From CAYVVD01 sp964454975 (GTDB lineage Bacteria > Bacteroidota > Ignavibacteria > Kapaibacteriales > UBA2268): 64,000 nt of DNA. The stretch is from the NCBI GenBank assembly GCA_964454975.1, contig CAYVVD010000008.1, forward strand, positions 67,453 through 131,452. The letters run 5' to 3'. Of the stretch, positions 57,826-64,000 are shown piece after piece (position 1 is the first letter of the stretch; every line of letters begins with the position of its first letter). Below the pieces are notes generated by a model. It had not been told where the DNA came from. It worked only from the letters and a program-made list of their open reading frames with translations, and did no database searches. A program made the position numbers and the translations under genes.

Positions 57826-59339
57826 GTATTAAAGGAAAAGTTTACCTCGTTGGAGCAGGGCCGGGCGATCCGGAATTGATAACTATTAAAGGAATTGAAT
57901 GTATTAAGCAATGTGATGTTGTTCTTTACGACAAGCTTGCCGCACCCGTGCTGCTGAATTACTGCAAACCGGGCGCAGAGAAAATATTCGTTGGAAAGGA
58001 AGCAGGCACTCACCATGTAAGGCAGGAAGACACAATTGAAATGCTTATTCGCTTTGCAAACGAGGGAAAGGATGTTGTACGGCTGAAGGGTGGAGACCCG
58101 CTGATATTTGGAAGAGGCTCTGAGGAAGCTCTGGCACTTCGCGAGGCCGGCATAGGGTTTGAATTTGTTCCCGGGATTACTGCAGCAAGCGGAACAACTG
58201 CTTATGCAGGGATTCCACTTACCCACCGCAATCTTGCTACCCAGGTGCATATTGTTACTGCGCACGAAATGCCCGGAAAAGAAGGTAGCCAGGTTGATTG
58301 GGAGAAAATTGCTCAACTGCGTAACACAACGATAGTAATATATATGGGTGCGCGGCTGTTGGGTGAAATTACTGCAAAACTATTGGAGTACGGAATGCCT
58401 GCAGATACTCCTGCAGCGATTATTGAGAAAGGAACAATGCCGGACCAGCGTGTCCAAACCGGAACGATTACTGATATATTTGATATTGCCCGGGCTAATG
58501 ATTTCAAACCACCCATGATAACCGTTATCAGCCCCAATGTCCCGCTCGCAGGTGAATTAAGCTGGTTTGGCAATGGCATTCTTTTTGGAAAGAGGATAGT
58601 TATAACTCGTGCTGCAGATCAGTCAGTAAGCCTTGTCCGGAAAATCAGGGAATATGGTGGAATACCTGTACTTTTTCCTGTCATTAAAACGGCTTTATCT
58701 GTCCCAAATGATTCAATCAATAATATTTTGAAAGGAAAATGGAACTGGCTCCTATTCACAAGTGAAAATGGTGTGCATTATTTCTTTGAATTGCTTGAGC
58801 GGGAAAATCTGGATGCACGAGCATTGTCCGGAATTAAAATAGCTTCTGTAGGATCTCATACCGGGAAAACGCTTAAAGAGAAAGGAATTGTTGCAGACCT
58901 TATTCCGGAGAAGTTCACCTCAGCTTCTCTGCTGGAACGGCTGAATTCTGAAAATCAAATTGAAGGCAACAGGTTCCTCAGGATTAAGGGATATTTTGAT
59001 ACAGATCCCCTCAGCGATGGCATAGAGAAATCAGGCGGATTTGTTCAGAAGCTTTCTGTTTATTCCCTTGGGAAGGATGAACCTTCCGGGGAGGCTGTTA
59101 AAGACCTGAAACAAAATGGCGCCGATTGTGTATTATTTACAAGTATGTCCACTGTAAATAATATGTGTGAATTACTTGGTGAGGATGATTTTAAAAAGCT
59201 GATGGGAACCACATACCCTCTGGCAATCGGACCTGTTACAGCAGAAGCCCTTGGCATAAAAGGAATCAGTAATTATGGAATCTCGGATATTCAGACGATA
59301 GATGGAATGATAAGCCATTTAATCGAGGCGATGAAATGA
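57822..59339 (+). CDS. cobA-hemD: Uroporphyrinogen-III methyltransferase/synthase fusion (CobA-HemD)
   Basis: Residues 1-~245: SAM-dependent uroporphyrinogen-III C-methyltransferase (VYLVGAGPGDPELITIKG, VVRLKGGDPLIFGRG, PGITAASG, GIPLTHR). Residues ~250-505: uroporphyrinogen-III synthase (KRIVITRAADQSVSLV, LLFTSENGVHYFFE, DCVLFTSMSTVNNM). The fusion gives uro'gen III and precorrin-2 from one polypeptide and is well known in several phyla. It overlaps both neighbours by 4 bp. Confidence 0.93.
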   Translation: MSIKGKVYLVGAGPGDPELITIKGIECIKQCDVVLYDKLAAPVLLNYCKPGAEKIFVGKEAGTHHVRQEDTIEMLIRFANEGKDVVRLKGGDPLIFGRGSEEALALREAGIGFEFVPGITAASGTTAYAGIPLTHRNLATQVHIVTAHEMPGKEGSQVDWEKIAQLRNTTIVIYMGARLLGEITAKLLEYGMPADTPAAIIEKGTMPDQRVQTGTITDIFDIARANDFKPPMITVISPNVPLAGELSWFGNGILFGKRIVITRAADQSVSLVRKIREYGGIPVLFPVIKTALSVPNDSINNILKGKWNWLLFTSENGVHYFFELLERENLDARALSGIKIASVGSHTGKTLKEKGIVADLIPEKFTSASLLERLNSENQIEGNRFLRIKGYFDTDPLSDGIEKSGGFVQKLSVYSLGKDEPSGEAVKDLKQNGADCVLFTSMSTVNNMCELLGEDDFKKLMGTTYPLAIGPVTAEALGIKGISNYGISDIQTIDGMISHLIEAMK

Positions 59340-60448
59340 AGAGAATATTCGTTTATCTTATTTTATCTTTGATACTTTTTTCATGCAGCACTGAAACCGG
59401 GAGGATTGTTGTACCGGAAGAAACGAGAAGCTATTACCTGGGCTTTACACCTTTTCCTTATGATTTTGGCAGCGCGGAACAAAACTGGATTTATGATAAA
59501 ATCCATACCGATGCCGACATTATATCACACCACTTCGATAACGGTATTCCCTGGCAGGAATCCCTGGATGGGACGGATTTTCATATTAACATCCGTAATG
59601 AATGGGCATATAGGAAAGGCTCCACTCCTGACGGACACCAAATCCTGCTATCGGTTACGCCGATTGACATCCTGCGCAGGACACTGGCGCCATACAAAGC
59701 CGAATCGGAAGATATGGAATTGCCGGAACCGTGGAGTAAATATGAATTCAATCATGACAATGTAAAAAAAGCGTATCTAAATTACTGCGAAAGGATTATT
59801 GATTTTTACCAACCGGATTACTTCTGTTTTGGAATAGAAGTGAACCTCCTGCTGCTGAACGAACCTTCCAAATGGCAGAAGTACATGGAGTTGCACAGGA
59901 ATACATATAAAGAGCTAAAAAAGAAATACCCGGATTTACCCGTTTTTGTTTCGGTTACCGGCGTGGATTTGCTGGGTGAATATACTGCATCAGACGAAAA
60001 CAATCAGCAAACAGCACTCAGAGAAATAATGGAATACAGTGATATGCTCGGGCTTTCCATGCATACCTTCCTCAGCTCAATTTTAACATACCCGCTCCCG
60101 GTGGACCTGTTCAAGAGGATTCTCGATTTGACAAACAAGCCAATTGGCATAACCGAAACATCATATCCGGCAGATACATTGCATTTAGATAGCTACAATG
60201 TAAAATTAGAAGGAAGTCCCGAAAAACAATTGGATTTTTTCGTTAAGCTCATGAGGGACGCTGAAGATTACGATGTTAAATTCATCATCAACTTTCTAAT
60301 CCGGGATTACGATTACCTCTGGGACAAGCTCTCATTCAACGACGACATATTCAAAGTCTGGATGGACACCGGCTTTTACGACGAAGACGGCAATCCCCGC
60401 ACAATCCGCCAGCTCTGGCTGGATAATCTGGCTCTGAAAGTAGAATAA
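59336..60448 (+). CDS. Lipoprotein with glycoside-hydrolase-like TIM-barrel
   Basis: Lipoprotein signal ending LILFSCST (Cys17). The body has the alternating pattern of a (beta/alpha)8 barrel of the GH-A clan: two glutamates at positions matching catalytic acid and nucleophile strands (YFCFGIEVNLL near residue 164 and PIGITETSYPAD near 281). No GH family is recognised, and activity is unproven. It overlaps the CobA-HemD gene by 4 bp, an odd coupling for a secreted protein. Confidence 0.55.
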   Translation: MKRIFVYLILSLILFSCSTETGRIVVPEETRSYYLGFTPFPYDFGSAEQNWIYDKIHTDADIISHHFDNGIPWQESLDGTDFHINIRNEWAYRKGSTPDGHQILLSVTPIDILRRTLAPYKAESEDMELPEPWSKYEFNHDNVKKAYLNYCERIIDFYQPDYFCFGIEVNLLLLNEPSKWQKYMELHRNTYKELKKKYPDLPVFVSVTGVDLLGEYTASDENNQQTALREIMEYSDMLGLSMHTFLSSILTYPLPVDLFKRILDLTNKPIGITETSYPADTLHLDSYNVKLEGSPEKQLDFFVKLMRDAEDYDVKFIINFLIRDYDYLWDKLSFNDDIFKVWMDTGFYDEDGNPRTIRQLWLDNLALKVE

Positions 60449-60607
60449 CGAAGAATAGGGTATAGGGAACAGATGCCACTGCTCAATACGTAGGGCTTAG
60501 AACATATCCCGCTAATCATTTAATCTGCTGAATTGTGGTTCAATCCGTATAGAATTTGTATGCTACACCTCATAACCTAAATACTGGTGCATGACGATAT
60601 GGTTAAT

Positions 60608-61174
60608 CTATATCCTAAACTCTTCTGCTTCTGGCGTGGATAACCATTCTTTAAATGTTTGAGCGGTGTGGTCTTTTTCGGAGAGGCTCACATCTTTAAG
60701 CGGCCATTTGATGCCAAGTTCCGGGTCGAGGCAATTGATTGAGGACTCGCCGTATTTGTTCCATAAGGCAGTGCATTTGTACTGCATTTCTGTGCCGTCT
60801 TCGAGTGCACAAAATCCGTTGGCAAAGCCGGGAGGCACCCACAACACATATTTATTTTCTTCAGTGAGCTCGAATGTTTCATGTTCTCCAATTGTAAGTG
60901 AACCGGGCCGGATATCCACTTCTGCAATAAATGCCGAACCTCGTGTTACCCGAATCAGCTTGCCCTGTGGCTTGTCCCACTGGAAATGCATCCCACGCAA
61001 AACACCACGAAGCGAGCGAGAATGATTATCCTGGACAAAGCTTAAAGGCAAGTCAAGTGCTTCAAATTCATCGGCACGAAAGGATTCCATGAAGAATCCG
61101 CGATGGTCCCCGCGTACTACTGGTTCAAATAGGATAAGCCCGTTCAGTCGGCGGGATATTACTTTTAGTCCCAT
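60608..61174 (-). CDS. rfbC: dTDP-4-dehydrorhamnose 3,5-epimerase
   Basis: Cupin-fold epimerase of dTDP-L-rhamnose synthesis: ESFRADEF, FVQDNHSRSLRGVLRGMHFQ (catalytic His), WVPPGFANGFCALEDGTEMQYKCT (catalytic Tyr in QYKC). Length 188 is normal. The other rml genes are not adjacent. It lies 2 bp after the TolC-family gene on the same strand. An RfbC-like role in another dTDP-sugar route is possible. Confidence 0.9.
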   Translation of the reverse strand: MGLKVISRRLNGLILFEPVVRGDHRGFFMESFRADEFEALDLPLSFVQDNHSRSLRGVLRGMHFQWDKPQGKLIRVTRGSAFIAEVDIRPGSLTIGEHETFELTEENKYVLWVPPGFANGFCALEDGTEMQYKCTALWNKYGESSINCLDPELGIKWPLKDVSLSEKDHTAQTFKEWLSTPEAEEFRI

Positions 61175-61176
61175 GA

Positions 61177-62484
61177 TTACTCTGCGAGTATGTTCCCGGA
61201 AAGAAGTTTAAGTTCGGTTTCGCTGATTTTCGTATCATAAAATGCATTGCTTATTGCATTGCGGCTGCGTAGCAGGTTAAGCTGCGCCTCCCTTAGTTCG
61301 ACAGAATTTACCTGCCCGAGTTTGAAGAGTTCATTTGTACGCTCGAAATTAGTCTCGGCTGCTGCAAGGTTTGATTGTTCTATTTCAAGAATTACCCTTC
61401 TGCGCTCGTAGGTATCATAAGAATTGCTGATATTAAGGTCAATAAGTGTCCGCACCTGTTCGATACTAACCTGGCTCATTTCAATCATTACCTGTGCATT
61501 TTCATTTGCTATGTTAGTTCTAAATCCGTCAAAGATATTCATGCTCAGATTCATACCTGCTGTGAACTTGTCATCGCTTGTTTCAAGTATAAATCCCTGG
61601 TCATTAACCGTGTTTGCAATAGAATAGCCTGCGCTCAGGGCAATCCTGGGATAATATGCAGAAATAATCATATCTTTGTCAAGCTGGCTTATTTCCCTGT
61701 CATTCAGCGCCCTGTTGATTGATGTGTTGTTTGCAAAGGCATCATCTCTGAGCTGTTCGATTTCCGGCAAAGAATCAAATTCTTTATCAGTTGAAAGGAT
61801 ATATTCCTCATCGGTGTTAATACCCATGATATAATTTAAGCTGCGTATCGAATTTACATACGCAAGTTCTGCCCTTAGGTAGTTTGTGCTGTCGGTATTA
61901 TAATCAACCTGTGCAGAAAGGAGTTCCAGCCCTGTTGCAACACCAAACTCACCACGATCGCGTGCACGCCGCAGCCTTTCGCGGCTGATTGCAAGGTTTT
62001 CTTTCATCAAATCAAGATTTTCCTGTGCCTTCAGTGCGGAATAGAATGAGTTGGCAAGTTCTCGAACAGTATTTTCAATCGCAACCTGGATTTCGATATC
62101 GCTTCTTTCACGAAGTGCACCGAGCTTGTCGCTGCTTGCGAACATTGCGAAGCCGTCAAAAATTGTCCAGCTTAGTTGTGCTCCTGTATTGAATGATCGG
62201 CTTCCGGAGTTTTCAGTTGTGACTGTTGTTTCGGTGTTATTCAGCGCAAGAACCGTCTCGCCGTTACTCAGGCTGTAACTGTAGCCTGCGTTAATATCCA
62301 GCCTTGGGAGCATGCCGGCATTTCCCGGGCTGTCATTATTTTGGGCTATTTCAGCGCTTTTTTTAACAAGCCTGATTGAATAATTATTAACAAGCGCCGT
62401 TTCAATTGCCTGCCTTAATGAAAGCGTCTCCTGTGCAAAAACGCTTGTGGTTAAGATGCATAATATCAGAACAATTCTAATCAT
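61177..62484 (-). CDS. TolC-family outer-membrane efflux protein
   Basis: A signal peptide (ending SVFAQ) is followed by two OEP repeats: TLSLRQAIETALVNNYSIRL and the matching LDLNISNSYDTYERRRVILEIEQSNLAAAETNFERTNELFKLGQVNSVELREAQ. It forms the outer-membrane channel of a tripartite pump. The RND permease gene lies directly upstream (1 bp apart), so both belong to one efflux operon; the membrane fusion protein is expected beyond the window. Confidence 0.9.
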   Translation of the reverse strand: MIRIVLILCILTTSVFAQETLSLRQAIETALVNNYSIRLVKKSAEIAQNNDSPGNAGMLPRLDINAGYSYSLSNGETVLALNNTETTVTTENSGSRSFNTGAQLSWTIFDGFAMFASSDKLGALRERSDIEIQVAIENTVRELANSFYSALKAQENLDLMKENLAISRERLRRARDRGEFGVATGLELLSAQVDYNTDSTNYLRAELAYVNSIRSLNYIMGINTDEEYILSTDKEFDSLPEIEQLRDDAFANNTSINRALNDREISQLDKDMIISAYYPRIALSAGYSIANTVNDQGFILETSDDKFTAGMNLSMNIFDGFRTNIANENAQVMIEMSQVSIEQVRTLIDLNISNSYDTYERRRVILEIEQSNLAAAETNFERTNELFKLGQVNSVELREAQLNLLRSRNAISNAFYDTKISETELKLLSGNILAE

Positions 62485-62485
62485 A

Positions 62486-64000
62486 TCAGCTTATATCACT
62501 ATTTGAATATTCTTCAAGTGATTTCTTTTCCCTGTATGCAGGTTCAAGTTCTTCGGGAGTTAACTCCTTTCCCGTGAATATTTTCTTAAAGTAGTATCTA
62601 GTTTTATTCAAGTATAACATCAACACAGGTAAAAATGTAAGAATAAAGATCGAAGCGAAAATCAGTCCGAACGCTACCGAACTTGCCATTGGAATCAGAA
62701 ACTGTGCCTGGATACTTGTTTCAGTTAGTAATGGGAAAAGACCCAATACAGTTGTCAGGGTAGTAAGCAATATCGGCCTGAAACGGTTAATACCTGCTTC
62801 GTAAACAGCTTCCCTGAAACTCATTCCGTCACGCACAAAATCGTTCATCGTGTTTACATACACGATTGAATCATTTACAATTATTCCAATCAATGCAATC
62901 ATACCATAGATTGAAATTATACTAATCGGCAATCCCATGAAGAAGTGCCCCCACATTGCACCAAGAAATCCGAGCGGCACAAGTGCAGCAACAAGAAATG
63001 CCTGGCTGAATGAACGAAAGCTGAGAGCTATCAGGAAGTACATGACGAAGAATGATATCAGCAGTAAAGGCATTGACTGCTGGAATTTCTGAAACTCTCT
63101 TTTCTGGCCAAGCAGTGCAGTTTTCACTCCCGGATGTTCTATAAGTATATTTCCCAGTATCCTGTCCACCTTCTCGGTAACCGGCCCGGATGGCAGGCTT
63201 TTGTTAATCTGGTCGGCCTCAACAGTAATTTCCCTCATTCCATCCATGTGGTTGATTTTAATAGAGCCACGCTCAATTTCATAGTCTATCAATTCATCTA
63301 GTGGGTATTCATTGCCATTTTGGAGCCTGATGCGCATTTCATCAAGATCGTTGATAGAAGAGCGTCCCTCAAGCGGGTATTTCACCCAAACTTTAATCTC
63401 ATCTTCACCCCTTTGCAAGCGTTGAATTTCGTCACCAAAAAAGCCCTGCCTTATTTGCCTTGCAATCTCAACACTTGTAAGGCCAAGCATATAAGCTTTT
63501 TCTTTCAATTTTATTTTAATCTCGCGAATACCCTGAGGGTCATTATCAATAACATCTTTTAATTGCTCAATATTCCTGAGACTGTCCTTGAATGCTTCTT
63601 TTGCAGATGTAAGTTCATTAAGATTCCTTCCAACGAGCGAAATAGAGACCAGCTTACCGAATATCTGTCCTGTACCGTAGGTAAGCTTAACTGCATCATA
63701 CACATCACCGACTTTTTTTCTGATTTTCTCAGCAACAACAAAATTCTGAACATCCCTTTCATCAACCGGAACCATTACAACTGTTACAGTTCCTACATTA
63801 GTACCGCCGGTTTCCTGCTTAAAGAAGCCGCTACCCGGCTCAACGCCAATGTTCTTTACGACTTTTCTAATCAGGCTGGAATCACTGTTAAATTCCTTTT
63901 TCAATTCTTTGTCTGTCTCAAATGCAGCCAGCTCAATTTTTGACAGCACTTCATTGGTTCTGCTTTCAGGCGTACCTGCAGGTAACTCCAGGACTATATC
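62486..64000 (-). CDS. RND efflux transporter permease, C-terminal part (cut by window)
   Basis: The frame stays open to position 64000, so the start is outside; the GTG at 63949 is an internal Val. The visible C-terminal 500 or so residues include the periplasmic pore domain (DIVLELPAGTPESRTNEV) and the second membrane half (IALIGIIVNDSIVYVNTMNDF, RFRPILLTTLTTVLGLFPLL). Loop and motif content fit the HAE/AcrB-like superfamily. Substrate unknown. It is co-transcribed with the TolC-family gene. Confidence 0.9.
   Translation of the reverse strand, partial: DIVLELPAGTPESRTNEVLSKIELAAFETDKELKKEFNSDSSLIRKVVKNIGVEPGSGFFKQETGGTNVGTVTVVMVPVDERDVQNFVVAEKIRKKVGDVYDAVKLTYGTGQIFGKLVSISLVGRNLNELTSAKEAFKDSLRNIEQLKDVIDNDPQGIREIKIKLKEKAYMLGLTSVEIARQIRQGFFGDEIQRLQRGEDEIKVWVKYPLEGRSSINDLDEMRIRLQNGNEYPLDELIDYEIERGSIKINHMDGMREITVEADQINKSLPSGPVTEKVDRILGNILIEHPGVKTALLGQKREFQKFQQSMPLLLISFFVMYFLIALSFRSFSQAFLVAALVPLGFLGAMWGHFFMGLPISIISIYGMIALIGIIVNDSIVYVNTMNDFVRDGMSFREAVYEAGINRFRPILLTTLTTVLGLFPLLTETSIQAQFLIPMASSVAFGLIFASIFILTFLPVLMLYLNKTRYYFKKIFTGKELTPEELEPAYREKKSLEEYSNSDIS

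Noticed and set aside
1..64000. CRISPR arrays, insertion sequences, tRNA and rRNA genes
   Set aside because: Looked for regular repeats, transposase motifs and tRNA-like cloverleaf ends by eye; none found. A tRNAscan/Infernal run would be decisive.

Overview
The window is about 64 kb of a draft bacterial chromosome. It contains one 10-N scaffold gap and two probable frameshifts. Type IX secretion (T9SS) sorting domains, DUF5777, a SpoIIE/PAS regulator, an FtsI with PASTA repeats and fairly low G+C point to the Bacteroidota/Ignavibacteria-Chlorobi group. That assignment is inference; there is no rRNA in the window.

Left part (1-31.6 kb): ordinary chromosome. It holds a partial hemW, a SpoIIE phosphatase, ftsL-ftsI, a glycosyltransferase, secreted proteins of unknown role (including two tandem paralogues and a broken T9SS protein) and a HAD/metallophosphoesterase pair. 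A tight minus-strand operon (about 17.8-11.1 kb) follows, encoding a GT-B transferase, SpsF, a split transketolase, a class III aminotransferase, a PtmA-like SDR and a NeuB-like synthase without its C-terminal SAF domain. It looks like a pathway for an unusual CMP-activated surface sugar. Next come an RqcH/NFACT protein, frameshifted rarA, M20 amidohydrolase, alr, a GT39-like protein, mlaE, polA, glnA and tyrS.

Middle part (about 32-52 kb): an AT-richer accessory block that I read as a respiratory arsenate-reduction island. A PhnD-like lipoprotein, a histidine kinase and an NtrC-type regulator (an XSR three-component sensor) come first. They are followed by a terminator, a perfect 17-bp palindrome and a well-matched sigma-54 promoter. 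That promoter would drive an operon for two small cytochrome-type lipoproteins, a DUF5777 beta-barrel, YceI, an OB-fold protein, ArrA (Tat signal, RGRY motif), ArrB and a TorD-like chaperone. The key oddity is ArrB: its four-cluster ferredoxin domain is fused to a C-terminal T9SS type A sorting domain. With no NrfD-type membrane anchor, and with outer-membrane-type electron carriers encoded alongside, this suggests an ArrAB enzyme displayed on the cell surface and fed with electrons across the outer membrane. A structured leader RNA (candidate Moco riboswitch) then precedes TSUP-mobA/mobB-moeA-moaA-moaC-MOSC/moaB, which would supply most of the bis-MGD cofactor that ArrA needs.

Right part (52-64 kb): a DUF1624 membrane protein, an SRPBCC/GyrI protein, a Rieske-GltB fusion, DUF5996, siroheme synthesis (Met8-like and CobA-HemD), a TIM-barrel-like lipoprotein, rfbC, and a TolC/RND efflux pair cut by the window end. 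I found no tRNA, rRNA, IS element or CRISPR array.
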